Positions 44,323 through 54,879 of a stretch of DNA of 64,000 nt are shown here, in pieces. The translations under genes and the position numbers were made by a program. This stretch comes from Sinorhizobium chiapasense (GTDB lineage: Bacteria > Pseudomonadota > Alphaproteobacteria > Rhizobiales > Rhizobiaceae). The notes under the pieces were generated by a model. The model saw only the letters and a list, made by a program, of their open reading frames with translations, did no database searches and was not told the origin of the DNA. The stretch covers positions 620,001 through 684,000 of the forward strand of contig NZ_CP133148.1 of NCBI RefSeq assembly GCF_036488675.1, in the 5' to 3' direction. Numbering within the stretch: the stretch's first letter is position 1; each line of letters opens with the position of its first letter.

Positions 44323-46104
44323 ATGTACAAAGCTCCGGTCGACGAGATCGCATTCACACTGAAGCACATGGCCGGCATGGCCGAGGCCTTGAACGCCGGT
44401 GTTTTCGGTGAACTCGGTGAGGATGTGATCGATGCAATCCTCGCGGAAGCGGGGCGCTTTGCGACGGAAGAGGTGGCTCCCCTCGGCGAGGTCGGTGACC
44501 GGCAGGGCGCGCGGCTCGTCGACGGTGCGGTCAAGACGCCGGAAGGGTGGCGCGATCTCTATCACAACTGGATCGGCGGCGGCTGGAACGGCCTGACGGC
44601 GCCCGAGGCCTTCGGCGGGCAAAATCTGCCGCACATGCTGCACGTCGCCGCAATGGAAATGTGGAACGCCGGTTCGATGGCTTTCGCGCTCGGGCCTACG
44701 CTGACGATGGGCGCCATTGAGGCCCTGGAGAAGCATGGCTCCGAGGCGCTAAAGACAACGTATCTCGCCAAAATGGTCTCGGGAGAGTGGACCGCCACGA
44801 TGAACCTGACGGAGCCGCATGCCGGTTCCGACCTTGGCGTGCTCAAGACCCGGGCCGAGCGTCGTGACGACGGCAGCTATCGCATCTTCGGTCAGAAGAT
44901 CTTCATCACCTGGGGCGAGCACGACTTTACCGACAACATCATCCATCTCGTGCTCGCGCGGCTGCCGGACGCCCCCCAGGGCACGAAAGGCATTTCACTG
45001 TTTCTCGTGCCGAAGTTCCTTGTCAACGCCGACGGCTCGCTCGGGGCGCGCAACGATGTTTTCTGCCACTCGCTCGAGCACAAGCTTGGCATTCACGGCT
45101 CGCCCACCTGCACAATGATCTATGGTGACGGCAAGTTCGGCGATGAAAAGGGTGCGATCGGCTATCTGGTTGGCGAGGAGAACCGCGGTCTCGCCTGCAT
45201 GTTCACGATGATGAACAATGCCCGGCTCGCCGTCGGCATGCAGGGTGTTGCGATTGCCGACGCCGCCACCCAGAAGGCGATCGCCTATGCGAAGGAGCGC
45301 ACGCAGGGCAGGGCGCCGGGATGGAGCGGCGAGGGAATGAGCCCGATCATCGAGCATCCGGATGTCGCCAGGATGCTTTTGACGATGAAAGCGCTGACGC
45401 AAGGATCGCGGGCGATCGCCTATGCCTGCGCCCACGCGGTCGACATGGCGCACGCCAGCAAGGGCGACCAAGCCCGGCATTGGCAGGAGCGTTCGAGCCT
45501 GCTGACGCCGATTGCAAAATCATTTGCCACCGATGCCGGCGTCGATGTCGCCTCCCTGGGCGTACAGGTGCATGGCGGCATGGGCTTCATCGAGGAGACG
45601 GGGGCCGCCCGCTACCTGCGCGATGCGCGTATCGCGCCGATCTACGAAGGCACGAACGGCATTCAGGCGATCGATCTCGTAACTCGCAAACTGCCGCTGT
45701 CCGATGGCGCCCATGTGCGCGGCTTCATTGGCGAACTGAGTGAGATCGCCGCCGCTGTCAGGGCCGCGAACAGGACGGGCTTCGGCGAGACGGCAGCGCG
45801 TCTCGACGCTGCGATCGCCGATCTCTCCGACGCGACCGAATGGCTGCTGGCTGCTCTGGGCGGCGGAAAGGTTACCGATGCGCTATCGGGTGCAACCGCT
45901 TATCAGCGCCTCTTCGGGCTGGTGCTGACAGGCGTTTACCTGGCCAAGGGCGGTGTGGCGGAGGCCGGCGACGGTAAGGAAGATGCTCGCATCGCTCTTT
46001 GCCGGTTCACGGCGGAGAACCTGCTCGCGGAAACTGGCGCACTCAAGGATCGCGTCGTCAGTGGCGCCGAAAGCCTTGCGGCTGCGCGCGCAGTTCTGGT
46101 TTGA
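44323..46104 (+). CDS. Acyl-CoA dehydrogenase, long form
   Basis: 593 residues from the ATG at 44323, which follows ggggagg at six bases. Flavin-dependent dehydrogenase of fatty-acyl-CoA oxidation with an extra N-terminal helix region and a C-terminal extension, as in the group of about 600 residues. MNLTEPHAGSDLGVLKTRA is the FAD/substrate loop, and QVHGGMGFIEETGAARY with APIYEGTNGIQAIDLV is the C-terminal signature. Chain-length preference is unknown. It is followed after ten bases by an enoyl-CoA hydratase gene. Confidence 0.93.
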   Translation: MYKAPVDEIAFTLKHMAGMAEALNAGVFGELGEDVIDAILAEAGRFATEEVAPLGEVGDRQGARLVDGAVKTPEGWRDLYHNWIGGGWNGLTAPEAFGGQNLPHMLHVAAMEMWNAGSMAFALGPTLTMGAIEALEKHGSEALKTTYLAKMVSGEWTATMNLTEPHAGSDLGVLKTRAERRDDGSYRIFGQKIFITWGEHDFTDNIIHLVLARLPDAPQGTKGISLFLVPKFLVNADGSLGARNDVFCHSLEHKLGIHGSPTCTMIYGDGKFGDEKGAIGYLVGEENRGLACMFTMMNNARLAVGMQGVAIADAATQKAIAYAKERTQGRAPGWSGEGMSPIIEHPDVARMLLTMKALTQGSRAIAYACAHAVDMAHASKGDQARHWQERSSLLTPIAKSFATDAGVDVASLGVQVHGGMGFIEETGAARYLRDARIAPIYEGTNGIQAIDLVTRKLPLSDGAHVRGFIGELSEIAAAVRAANRTGFGETAARLDAAIADLSDATEWLLAALGGGKVTDALSGATAYQRLFGLVLTGVYLAKGGVAEAGDGKEDARIALCRFTAENLLAETGALKDRVVSGAESLAAARAVLV

Positions 46105-46114
46105 GGGGGAAGCT

Positions 46115-46867
46115 ATGACCGATCATGTGCTTGTAGAACGCCCGGAGGCCTTCCCCGGCGTCCAGGTCATCCGCTTCAACCGGCCTGAAAAGAAGAACGC
46201 CATCACGCGCGAAATGTACGCGAAGATGACGAACGCGTTGACGGTGGCCGGAACCGATCCAGCCGTGCGAGTCACCGCGTTCCTCGGCACCGAAGGATGC
46301 TTCTCGGCCGGAAACGACATGGCCGATTTTCTCGCCTTTGCCATGGGCGGGACAATGGGGACCGAGGTGCTCGATTTTCTGCGGGCGCTTGCGGCAGCGA
46401 AAAAGCCGGTTGTATCGGGTGTCGACGGCTTGGCGATCGGCATAGGCACGACCATCCATCTCCATTGCGATCTGACGGTTTCTTCGCCACGCTCGGTCTT
46501 CAAGACACCCTTCGTCGACCTCGCCCTAGTGCCTGAGGCGGCGTCCAGCCTGGTCGCGCCGCGCATCATGGGGCACCAGCGAGCCTTCGCGCTTCTCGCC
46601 GCTGGAGAACCGCTGGCGGCCGCCGATGCCCTGCAGGCGGGGCTGATCTGGAAGGTCGTCGGCCAGGAAGCGGTGGAGGAAGAGACGCTTTCGCTTGCGG
46701 CACGCCTCGCCTGGAAACCGCCAGAAGCCCTGAGGATCGCGCGAGACCTCATTCGTGGGGATCGAAGTGACGTGCTCTCCCGCATCGACGAGGAGGCCCG
46801 GCACTTTGCCGCGCAGTTGAAGAGCGCCGAAGCGCGGGCGGCTTTCGAAGCCTTCATGCGTCGCTAG
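46115..46867 (+). CDS. Enoyl-CoA hydratase/isomerase family protein
   Basis: 250 residues of the crotonase fold, from the ATG at 46115 (gaggggga upstream). FLGTEGCFSAGNDMADFL forms the first oxyanion-hole strand; VDGLAIGIGTTIHLHCDLTV and LALVPEAASSLVAPRIMG hold the second strand and a conserved Glu. It would hydrate or isomerise enoyl-CoA made by the dehydrogenase encoded ten bases upstream. The stop codon abuts a palindromic element. Confidence 0.9.
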   Translation: MTDHVLVERPEAFPGVQVIRFNRPEKKNAITREMYAKMTNALTVAGTDPAVRVTAFLGTEGCFSAGNDMADFLAFAMGGTMGTEVLDFLRALAAAKKPVVSGVDGLAIGIGTTIHLHCDLTVSSPRSVFKTPFVDLALVPEAASSLVAPRIMGHQRAFALLAAGEPLAAADALQAGLIWKVVGQEAVEEETLSLAARLAWKPPEALRIARDLIRGDRSDVLSRIDEEARHFAAQLKSAEARAAFEAFMRR

Positions 46868-46972
46868 ATCATTTCATTGTTTCTTTAAAGCAGTGAAATG
46901 ATCTAACCATTTGAAATTACGCAATTCCGGACGGAAAACCGTTACACACTTTTCCTGGAATTGCTCTAGTTT
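46865..46972. repeat. Mosaic element with RIME architecture
   Basis: agatcatttcattg ... cagtgaaatgatct is an imperfect hairpin. It is followed by gcaattccggacggaaaacc ... acttttcctggaattgc, a second hairpin containing the same ggacggaaaaccg core as the elements at 5790 and 44036. It starts inside the stop codon of the enoyl-CoA hydratase gene. Confidence 0.8.
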
Positions 46973-47393
46973 CGCGGTGATGGCGAGATGGCGGGCGAGG
47001 CGCCCGCGTGTGCGTTCCGGATGTGGTGCGCGTTGCCGCAGAAATCCTGAACTTGCATATGTCAATTTTAATCGCTTCTTAAATAGCGATCGATAGCGTG
47101 CGGTCGCAGTAGGCCTTCTCCGGAACATCCGCGTCCAAAGTGGAAACACAAAAAGCGGATCGGATGCTCTGGAACCATAGCGCCGAGCGTCCTTTTGCGC
47201 GTTCATCAGAACAGGCGGGCGCTTGTCGTGCGGGCGGCCCCGGCCGCATGAGGCAGCCGGTCTTGCCTTCGCGGCATGTCAAATCATCTCCCGCAATTTC
47301 GTATGTCGCTCGCCGCGACCGATCCGCTCTGCGCGGGAAATCTCGCAATCTCATGTCCGGCGAGGATGCCGGCCACTCCAGAGGAGCCCTTCC
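46973..47393. other. Leader region of the chemoreceptor gene
   Basis: About 420 bases with no gene I can support. An A/T-rich patch at 47055-47095 (tcaattttaatcgcttcttaaatag) is a candidate promoter region. At 47188-47228, gcgtccttttgcgcgttcat ... ggcgggcgct resembles a decayed second module of the ABC element. agaggag at 47390 begins the ribosome site of the chemoreceptor. Confidence 0.45.
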
Positions 47394-49493
47394 TTGTCCA
47401 AACGATCGAATCTCATGACGCGCATTCTTGTTGCTGCGTCCTGCGTTGTCGTCGGCGCCTTTGCAGGCTTTTCCGTCTACATCGATACGCTCCAGAACAG
47501 CGCGACGACAAAAGCCGTCGAGGAGAATATCGCCTCGTCCGGCAACCAGGCGGCGACAAGCGTCGCCAACTGGCTGAACGGCCGCGTGACGCTGACGGCC
47601 ATGGTCGCCGACGCCGTCGGTCGCGTCGGGGACGACGCCGGTGTCCAGCCGGTTTTGAAGAACGATGTTCTCACCGCCGAATTCATCTCCACCTATGTCG
47701 GCAACGAAAGCGGCAAGTTCATCACCTGGCCTGAGATGCCGATGCCGGAAGGCTACGATCCGCGCCAGCGCCCATGGTATCAGCAGGCCGTCAAGGCCGA
47801 CGCTCGCGTCCTGACCGAGCCCTACGTCGACGCCTCCAGCGGCGATCTGATCATCAGCGCGGCGGTGCCGGTCAAGCATGATGGCAAGCTCTATGGTGTC
47901 GCCGGCAGCGACTTCTCGCTGAAGACGCTCGTCTCCATGGTCAAGGCGATCGACGTCGGCGGCGAGGGTTTCGCGTTTCTTGCCAACAAGGACGGCCAGA
48001 TTCTTGTTCATCCGGATGCAAAGCTGGTGACGAAGACGCTCGCCGACGCCTTTCCGGTCGGTACGCCGAAGATCGGTAGCGGCATCGTCAACACCGAACT
48101 CGACGGCAAGCCGATGCTGGTCAGCTTTGTGCCGGTCAAGGGGCTTCCCTCGGTCGAGTGGTATGTCGGCTTTGTTGTGGACGCGGACGTCGCCTATTCG
48201 GCGATCAGCCAGTTCCGCGTCGCCGCTACAGTTGCGACGATCCTCGCCGTCGGTGTCATGATCGCTTTCCTCGCGACACTGCTCAGCCGTTTGGTCATCC
48301 GGCCGATCACCGAAATGACCAGCACGATGGAAAAGCTCGCTGCCGGCAATATCGAGGTCGAAATTCCCTGTGAGGCGCGTCGCGACCAAATCGGATCGAT
48401 GGCCGCGGCTGTTGCCGTCTTCCGCGCCAATGCTGTCGAGCGCGCGCGGCTCGAGGACGAGGCGGACGCGAACCGGTCGCTCTCCGAGCGCGAGCGCCTG
48501 GATCGCGAGGCCCAGAAGGCGCGCGATGCAGCGGAAGTGCAGCACGCCGTCGACGCGCTTGCGACCGGCCTCGGCCGGCTGGCGAACGGCGATCTTGCCT
48601 TCCGCATCGACAGCCCCTTTGCCGATCGCCTCGATCGCCTGAGGGCCGACTTCAACAATTCGGTGGCCAAGCTTCACGACACGCTCCGTGCGGTCGGCGT
48701 CAACGCCCGTGCGATCGATGCCGGCGCCAGCGAGATCCGTTCAGCCGCCGACGACCTTGCCCGCCGCACCGAACAACAGGCAGCTTCGGTCGAGGAAACG
48801 GCCGCAGCGCTCGAGGAGATCACCACGACGGTGAAGGACTCTGCTCATCGGGCGGAAGAGGTTGGAGCTCTCGTCGCCCGCACCCGCACCGGCGCCGAGA
48901 AGTCCGGTGAAGTCGTCCAGAACGCCGTCCAGGCGATGCATGCGATCGAGAAGTCGTCCGGCGAGATATCCAATATCATCGGCGTGATCGACGACATCGC
49001 CTTCCAGACCAACCTCCTGGCGCTGAACGCAGGCGTCGAGGCGGCCCGTGCGGGCGAAGCCGGCAAGGGATTTGCCGTCGTGGCCCAGGAAGTGCGCGAA
49101 CTGGCCCAGCGCTCGGCCAATGCCGCCAAGGAAATCAAGGCGCTGATCACGACCTCCGGCGACCAGGTGCGCTCCGGCGTGACGCTCGTCGGCGATACCG
49201 GCCGCGCACTGGAAGCGATCGTCGCCGAGGTGCAGGAGATCAACAAGCATGTGAGCGCGATCGTGACCGCGACGCGCGAGCAGTCGACCGGTCTTCAGGA
49301 GATCAATACCGCCGTCAACACCATGGACCAGGGCACGCAGCAGAACGCGGCGATGGTCGAGGAGCAGACGGCGGCAAGCCACGGCCTCGCCCAGGAGGCG
49401 GCAGCACTCAACGCGCTGCTCGCCCAGTTCAATCTCGGCGAGACGCATGTCGCCCATCCGAGTGCGACAAGCTATCGGCGGCGCGCGGCCTGA
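47394..49493 (+). CDS. mcpU: Methyl-accepting chemoreceptor with dCache sensor (McpU-like)
   Basis: 699 residues from a TTG at 47394, supported by gaggag at seven bases. Membrane helix near residues 10-28; periplasmic dCache domain ([20 protein letters not shown] and [10 protein letters not shown]); second helix near 280-300; HAMP; then the signalling hairpin with [20 protein letters not shown]. Asp146 and Asp173 have the 27-residue spacing I recall for the amino-acid-binding aspartates of S. meliloti McpU, a proline and amino acid sensor. There is no C-terminal CheR/CheB pentapeptide. The gene follows two fatty-acid oxidation genes. The ortholog name rests on memory. Confidence 0.85.
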   Translation: MSKRSNLMTRILVAASCVVVGAFAGFSVYIDTLQNSATTKAVEENIASSGNQAATSVANWLNGRVTLTAMVADAVGRVGDDAGVQPVLKNDVLTAEFISTYVGNESGKFITWPEMPMPEGYDPRQRPWYQQAVKADARVLTEPYVDASSGDLIISAAVPVKHDGKLYGVAGSDFSLKTLVSMVKAIDVGGEGFAFLANKDGQILVHPDAKLVTKTLADAFPVGTPKIGSGIVNTELDGKPMLVSFVPVKGLPSVEWYVGFVVDADVAYSAISQFRVAATVATILAVGVMIAFLATLLSRLVIRPITEMTSTMEKLAAGNIEVEIPCEARRDQIGSMAAAVAVFRANAVERARLEDEADANRSLSERERLDREAQKARDAAEVQHAVDALATGLGRLANGDLAFRIDSPFADRLDRLRADFNNSVAKLHDTLRAVGVNARAIDAGASEIRSAADDLARRTEQQAASVEETAAALEEITTTVKDSAHRAEEVGALVARTRTGAEKSGEVVQNAVQAMHAIEKSSGEISNIIGVIDDIAFQTNLLALNAGVEAARAGEAGKGFAVVAQEVRELAQRSANAAKEIKALITTSGDQVRSGVTLVGDTGRALEAIVAEVQEINKHVSAIVTATREQSTGLQEINTAVNTMDQGTQQNAAMVEEQTAASHGLAQEAAALNALLAQFNLGETHVAHPSATSYRRRAA

Positions 49494-49516
49494 TCAGGCC
49501 TTACACGAAATAGATG

Positions 49517-49542
49517 GAAGGCCCGGTATCTGCCGGGCCTTC
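49517..49542. terminator. Bidirectional terminator between convergent genes
   Basis: gaaggcccgg, loop tatctg, ccgggccttc: perfect ten-base arms, followed by gtcattt on the plus strand. It lies between the stops of the chemoreceptor and the RNA methyltransferase genes, only about 50 bases apart. Confidence 0.78.
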
Positions 49543-49543
49543 G

Positions 49544-50800
49544 TCATTTCTGGGGCTTTTCGAGGGTCGCGACGGCTTCCACATGCGCCGACCAGAGAAA
49601 CTGGTCGATCGGGGTCACCGATGTGATCCGATAGCCCGCAGCGGTGAGGATCGCGAGATCGCGGGCAAGCGTCACCGGGTTGCACGAAACGGCTGCAATC
49701 TTCTTCACGCCCGAGCGGGCGAGTTCGTGGCATTGAGCCTCGGCGCCGGCGCGCGGCGGATCGAAGACGACCGCATCGTAGGCCTTCAACTCCTGCGCCA
49801 TCAGCGGCCGGCGGAAAAGGTCGCGCTTCTCGATCGTCACCGGCTTCAGGCCTTGGCTGTTGCGCGCGGCAAAATCCAGCGCTTTCAGTGCTTTGTCGTC
49901 GCCTTCGACGGCATGCACGCGCGCCCTTTGCGCTATCCTGAGAGCGAAGGTGCCGATGCCGGAGAAGAGGTCGGCGACATGTTTGGCCTTGCCGACATGT
50001 TCAAGCACGAGCTTTGCCATCGCCTCTTCGGCGGGCCGCGTCGCTTGGGTGAAACCTCCCGGTGGCGGTGACACTGTTACGCTGCCGAAATCTATCGCCG
50101 GCTTTACGGGTTCGACGATGATCTCGCCGTTGAGGCTGACGCGGGCAATGCCGCGTTCCCCCAATACTGCTTCGACAGTGAGGCGACGCTGCCGGTCGGC
50201 GAGCTTGATGCCTTCGAAAGCAAGATCGAGACCGGAGTTGGTTTCAAGCACCGTGATGCGGAACGGCTCGGCGCTCGATGCCATCGCGGCGGCGATCTTG
50301 CGGATGGTCGCGAGCCGGGAGACGATGCCCGGGCTCGCGATGGGACATTCGCTGATCGCCACGATGTGGTGACTTTCCGCCTGGTTGAAGCCGAGCAGCA
50401 ATTCCTTCTCGGTGCGCCGCGCGGTGAAGACGGCGCGCCGCCGCTCGCCCGGATGGGCAATCACCAGCGGCGCCACGTCCGGCGTCAAGCCTTTCGACTT
50501 CAAGGCATCGATGACGAGACTGCGCTTGAAGGCGTGATAGAGGTCGTCGGATGCGTGTTGGAGGGCGCAGCCGCCGCAGGCACCGTTGACGCCGTCGGGG
50601 CCGAAGTGACGACATTTCGGCTCGACGCGGTCGGGGGAGGGCTCCTTCACCGAGATCAGCGTGCCGTGTGCCTTGTTGACGGCAAGCGCGACGGTTTCCC
50701 CGGGAAGCGTGAACGGCGCATAGACCGGGCCCGCCTCGGTTTGCGCGATTCCGTCGCCCTGTGCGCCAAGACGGGCGATCGTGACAGTTTGCGTGCTCAT
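49544..50800 (-). CDS. 23S rRNA/tRNA uracil-5-methyltransferase family protein (RumA/TrmA type)
   Basis: 418 residues from the ATG at 50800. N-terminal TRAM-like region; a [4Fe-4S] cysteine set CRHF ... GACGGCALQH plus Cys in AISECPIAS; SAM-binding VADLFSGIGTFALRIAQ; catalytic Cys in AAVSCNPVTLARDL; FDPPRAGAE. It methylates uracil in rRNA; the exact position is not predictable. Its start overlaps the tlyA stop by four bases (ATGA), so the pair is translationally coupled. Confidence 0.9.
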   Translation of the reverse strand: MSTQTVTIARLGAQGDGIAQTEAGPVYAPFTLPGETVALAVNKAHGTLISVKEPSPDRVEPKCRHFGPDGVNGACGGCALQHASDDLYHAFKRSLVIDALKSKGLTPDVAPLVIAHPGERRRAVFTARRTEKELLLGFNQAESHHIVAISECPIASPGIVSRLATIRKIAAAMASSAEPFRITVLETNSGLDLAFEGIKLADRQRRLTVEAVLGERGIARVSLNGEIIVEPVKPAIDFGSVTVSPPPGGFTQATRPAEEAMAKLVLEHVGKAKHVADLFSGIGTFALRIAQRARVHAVEGDDKALKALDFAARNSQGLKPVTIEKRDLFRRPLMAQELKAYDAVVFDPPRAGAEAQCHELARSGVKKIAAVSCNPVTLARDLAILTAAGYRITSVTPIDQFLWSAHVEAVATLEKPQK

Positions 50801-51552
50801 CGCTTTACGCCGGCAAGGAGGAATTCGGTATTGCCGTCGCCACCGGCGATCGGGGATGGAATGAGACCGAGGCTCTGCCAGCCTATGTCCTCCACGAGCC
50901 AGCGCTCGAGTTCGGCGGCAACGGCAGGGGCGCTCTCGGGATCCTTGAGCAGCCCCGCCTTGCTGATCGCCTCGCGCCCGGCCTCGAATTGCGGTTTGAC
51001 GAGCAGAACGCAATGCGCGCCGGGTTCGGCCATGCCGAGCGCGGGTGGAAGCGCCAGTTTCAACGAGATGAAGGAGACATCGGAGACGACGAAGCTGATC
51101 GCGCGGTTGCCGACGTCCTCCGCTGTCATGGCCCGGGCGTTCAGTCCTTCGAAATTGGTGACGCGCGGATCTTCCGCAATCCGCGGATGCATCTGTCCAT
51201 GGCCGACGTCGACAGCCACGACATGGCGGGCACCGCGTGTGAGCAGTACCTCCGTGAAGCCGCCGGTCGAGGCGCCGATATCGATGCAGGTCTGCCCGGA
51301 TGGGTCGAAACCGAAATGGTCGAGGGCGGCGACGAGTTTCAGCGCCGCACGCGAAACATAGGCCCGCGCCGGATCGTCGATGGTGATCGCGACCCCTTCG
51401 ACGAAGGTGGCGGCGGGCTTGGTTACAGTGCGGCCGTCGACCTTGACGGTTCCGCGCTGGATCGCATCGCGGGCGCGAGCGCGGCTGGCAACGAGACCAC
51501 TGTTCAGCAGCAACTGGTCAAGGCGGAGGGATATCTTGGCTTGTTCGGACAT
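50797..51552 (-). CDS. tlyA: TlyA family rRNA methyltransferase
   Basis: 251 residues: an N-terminal S4 RNA-binding domain (LRLDQLLLNSGLVASRARAR) and a FtsJ-like methyltransferase domain (CIDIGASTGGFTEVLLTRGA, SFVVSDVSFISL). TlyA enzymes add 2'-O-methyl groups to cytidines in rRNA and in some species affect capreomycin sensitivity. It sits between dxs (56 bases upstream) and the RumA-type gene, an order that is common in alphaproteobacteria. Confidence 0.92.
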   Translation of the reverse strand: MSEQAKISLRLDQLLLNSGLVASRARARDAIQRGTVKVDGRTVTKPAATFVEGVAITIDDPARAYVSRAALKLVAALDHFGFDPSGQTCIDIGASTGGFTEVLLTRGARHVVAVDVGHGQMHPRIAEDPRVTNFEGLNARAMTAEDVGNRAISFVVSDVSFISLKLALPPALGMAEPGAHCVLLVKPQFEAGREAISKAGLLKDPESAPAVAAELERWLVEDIGWQSLGLIPSPIAGGDGNTEFLLAGVKR

Positions 51553-51608
51553 GCTGTCTTATCGCGCCTTGGCGTCGTCTATTCGTTGAAGCGTGTGACC
51601 GAAAAGGT

Positions 51609-53546
51609 TCAGCCTGCCGCCCCGAGGCCGACCGCGTGCTTCTGGCCAAGCGCCTTGAAGACGGTCGAGACGATGCCGGCCCGGTCGAGCCCGGCCGCGG
51701 CATACATGGCTTCGGGCTTTGCCTGCTCCATCCAGATGTCCGGCATCACCATCGGCCGCACCTTGAGCCCGCCATCGAGCAGGCCGTTCTGCGCAAGGAA
51801 CTGCAGCACATGGCTCGCAAAGCCGCCGACAGCGCCTTCCTCGATCGTGATCAGCACTTCATGATGCCGTGCAAGCTGGCGAATGAGATCGTGGTCGAGT
51901 GGCTTTGCAAAGCGGGCGTCGGCAACCGTCGTCGAGAGGCCGGCAGCATCCAGATCCTCAGCCGCCATCAGACAGTCGGCAAGCCGCGTGCCGAACGAAA
52001 GCAGCGCGATCTTCGAGCCTTCCTTGACGATGCGTCCCTTGCCGATTTGCAGGATCTGCCCACGTTCCGGCAGGTCGACGCCGACGCCCTCGCCGCGGGG
52101 ATAGCGGAAGGAAATCGGGCCTTCGTCATAGGCGGCTGCGGTGCGCACCATGTGTTTCAGTTCCGCCTCATCCGCGGCGGCCATCACCACGAAGCCGGGC
52201 AGCGTGGCGAGATAGGTCGTATCGAACGAACCGGCATGCGTCGGCCCGTCGGCGCCGACGAAGCCGGCGCGGTCGATCGGGAAGCGGACCGGTAGCCCCT
52301 GGATCGCCACGTCATGGACGACTTGGTCGTAGGCGCGCTGCAGGAACGTGGAATAGAGCGCGGCGAAGGGCTTGTAGCCTTCCGCCGCAAGGCCCGCGGC
52401 GAAGGTGACGGCATGCTGCTCGGCAATGCCGACATCGAAGCAACGCGACGGGTGGACCATCGCGAACCTGTCGAGTCCGGTACCGGAGGGCATCGCGGCG
52501 GTGATCGCGACGATCTTGTCGTCGAGGCTTGCTTCCTGGACGAGCGCCTCCGCAAACACCGACGTATAGGCCGGCGCATTCGGCTTCGCCTTCGCCTGAG
52601 CACCCGTGATCACGTCGAACTTGTTGACGCCGTGATACTTGTCTGCCGCGGCTTCCGCCGGCGGGTAACCCTTGCCCTTCTGCGTCACCACATGGATCAG
52701 CACCGGTCCCTTGGCGTTGTCCCGGACATTGCGCAGCACGGGCAGCAGGTGGTCGAAGGAATGCCCGTCGATCGGCCCGATATGATAAAAGCCCATTTCC
52801 TCGAAGAGCGTGCCGCCGGTGACATAGCCGCGGGCATGCTCCACGGCGCGCGTGATCGCCCGGTCGACGCTCTTTCCGAGATAGGCCGTCAGCTTCTTGC
52901 CGACCTCGCGGATGCCCATATAGGTGCGCCCCGAAGCAAGCCGCGCGAGATAGGCGCTCATCGCGCCGGTCGGCGGCGCGATCGACATGTCGTTGTCGTT
53001 GAGGATGACGATGAGGCGGGCATCGAGCGCCCCGGCATTGTTCAATGCCTCATAGGCCATGCCGGCCGAGAGCGCGCCGTCGCCGATCACGGCAATCACG
53101 TTGCGGGACGTGCCGTCGAGATCGGCGGCGACCGCCATGCCGAGCCCGGCGGAGATCGACGTCGAGGAATGCGCCGCGCCGAAGGGGTCGTATTCGCTTT
53201 CGGCGCGCCGGGTGAAACCGGAAAGGCCGCCTTCCTGGCGCAGGGTACGGATGCGGTCACGCCGCCCCGTGAGGATCTTGTGCGGGTAGCACTGATGGCC
53301 GACGTCGAAGATCAGCCGATCATGCGGCGTATCGAAGATCTTGTGAATCGCGATCGTCAGTTCGACGACGCCCAGTCCGGCGCCGAGATGGCCCCCGGTG
53401 CGAGACACCGCATCGATCATTTCCGCGCGCAATTCACTTGCCAGCTGCGGCAGATCCTTGTCGTCGATCTTCTTGAGATCGTCGGGGAACTCAACCTGAT
53501 CAAGCAAGGGCGTCGCCGGCATAGGATTGGTTGGCAGTTGTGTCAC
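51609..53546 (-). CDS. dxs: 1-deoxy-D-xylulose-5-phosphate synthase
   Basis: 645 residues from a GTG at 53546. Thiamine diphosphate enzyme that condenses pyruvate with glyceraldehyde 3-phosphate, the first step of the MEP isoprenoid pathway. TPP/Mg motif: [20 protein letters not shown]. Transketolase central domain: [16 protein letters not shown] with [12 protein letters not shown]-terminal domain: [12 protein letters not shown]. Co-directional with tlyA. It feeds the same pathway as ispE and ispB elsewhere in the window. Confidence 0.96.
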   Translation of the reverse strand: MTQLPTNPMPATPLLDQVEFPDDLKKIDDKDLPQLASELRAEMIDAVSRTGGHLGAGLGVVELTIAIHKIFDTPHDRLIFDVGHQCYPHKILTGRRDRIRTLRQEGGLSGFTRRAESEYDPFGAAHSSTSISAGLGMAVAADLDGTSRNVIAVIGDGALSAGMAYEALNNAGALDARLIVILNDNDMSIAPPTGAMSAYLARLASGRTYMGIREVGKKLTAYLGKSVDRAITRAVEHARGYVTGGTLFEEMGFYHIGPIDGHSFDHLLPVLRNVRDNAKGPVLIHVVTQKGKGYPPAEAAADKYHGVNKFDVITGAQAKAKPNAPAYTSVFAEALVQEASLDDKIVAITAAMPSGTGLDRFAMVHPSRCFDVGIAEQHAVTFAAGLAAEGYKPFAALYSTFLQRAYDQVVHDVAIQGLPVRFPIDRAGFVGADGPTHAGSFDTTYLATLPGFVVMAAADEAELKHMVRTAAAYDEGPISFRYPRGEGVGVDLPERGQILQIGKGRIVKEGSKIALLSFGTRLADCLMAAEDLDAAGLSTTVADARFAKPLDHDLIRQLARHHEVLITIEEGAVGGFASHVLQFLAQNGLLDGGLKVRPMVMPDIWMEQAKPEAMYAAAGLDRAGIVSTVFKALGQKHAVGLGAAG

Positions 53547-53680
53547 GCTGCATGCCTCATGCGCGCCGAGGACGGCGCGCGAACTGTTGATGGTGTTCGT
53601 CGGAACGGATCTTTAGACGCAATCGCCGTTGAATGCAAAATTAGGCTTTCCTGCGACTTCAACCAAGAGCTTAACGAAAT

Positions 53681-54604
53681 TTAGCTTTCGGGCAAAGGTA
53701 TGAACTCTTCCTCGTCCCCCGGCACGATATCGAAGCGCCCGCTGCGCCATTCTTCCTTTGCCTTGTCGATCCGTTCCTTGGACGAGGAAACGAAGTTCCA
53801 CCAGATGTGGCGCGGCGAGCCGAGGGCTGCGCCGCCGAACAGCATGACGTGACAGCCAGCGGGACCGGCGGTCACCGTGATTTGATCGCCGGGGCGGAAG
53901 ACGAGCAACTGGTTGTCGGCAAAGTGATCGCCGGCGATGATCGCTTCGCCGGAGAGGATGTAGAGCGCCCGTTCTTCCCAGTTGGCGGCAAAGGGAGCGC
54001 TCTTGCCCGGTTCGATCATCAGGTCGACATAGATCGTATCGGTGAAAGTGGAGACCGGCGAGGTGGCGCCCTCGAAGCCGCCGATGACGACGCGCGCCTG
54101 AACGCCGCCATCGGAAAGGACCGGCAGCATGTGCTTTTCGGTGTGATCGAAGAGCGGTTCGATTTCTTCCTTGTGGTCTGGAAGCGCCAGCCAGGTTTGC
54201 AGGCCCGACAGCGAGCGTTCCTCGTTGCGCTGGTTTTCCGGCGAGCGCTCGGAATGCACGATGCCGCGGCCGGCGGTCATCAGGTTCACGTCCCCGGGGC
54301 GGATCACCATTTCGGTGCCGAGGCTGTCGCGGTGCTTGATCTCGCCGTCGAAGAGATAGGTGACGGTCGAAAGGCCGATATGCGGATGCGGGCGAACGTC
54401 GATCGCCTGGCCAGCCCGAAGCAGCGCCGGCCCCATCCGATCGAAGAAAATGAAGGGACCGACGAGGCGGCGCCTTGCGGTCGGTAGCGCCCGGCGAACC
54501 TCGAGGCCGCCGATGTCACTGGTGCGCGGAATGATGAGATGTTCGATGGCGTCGCAGGCCGGCTTGTCGCCGGCGAGCGGATCTGGACCAGGAAAGAACG
54601 ACAT
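53681..54604 (-). CDS. Pirin family protein
   Basis: 307 residues from the ATG at 54604, a bicupin. The first cupin has VRPHPHIGLSTVTYLFDGEI and the metal-site region NLMTAGRGIVHSERSPE; the C-terminal pirin domain has ALYILSGEAIIAGDHF. Bacterial pirins include quercetinases and regulators; the activity here is unknown. It lies upstream of dxs in the same direction with 134 bases between, so co-transcription is possible but not certain. Confidence 0.9.
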   Translation of the reverse strand: MSFFPGPDPLAGDKPACDAIEHLIIPRTSDIGGLEVRRALPTARRRLVGPFIFFDRMGPALLRAGQAIDVRPHPHIGLSTVTYLFDGEIKHRDSLGTEMVIRPGDVNLMTAGRGIVHSERSPENQRNEERSLSGLQTWLALPDHKEEIEPLFDHTEKHMLPVLSDGGVQARVVIGGFEGATSPVSTFTDTIYVDLMIEPGKSAPFAANWEERALYILSGEAIIAGDHFADNQLLVFRPGDQITVTAGPAGCHVMLFGGAALGSPRHIWWNFVSSSKERIDKAKEEWRSGRFDIVPGDEEEFIPLPES

Positions 54605-54879
54605 GGCAATCACTCCGGTTCGTGAGCATCCAGCGTCGAGACTATCCTCAACGCTGCCGGTCCGGTAGCGATAATCGGTATACGTTGTGTTTCTCGTTCT
54701 GCAGTCGCCTTCTCGCAGGTCGAGACGTACCGTTGGAGTGCTTACCTCTGGTCCTACCCGCAACCGGGGCGGCGGGCTAGGTAGTGCGCCGCGAGTTTCT
54801 TTCAGCCGGCCTTCGGGCAGGAGGTGGACGGCAGGCCGGCTGGGGCAAAGTTAGGGCAAACGGCCCTTCAGTCAGATCA

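Noticed and set aside
5411..47228. CRISPR array suggested by recurring palindromic units
   Set aside because: The units are scattered single copies kilobases apart, in both orientations, without regular spacers or cas genes; they fit intergenic mosaic elements.
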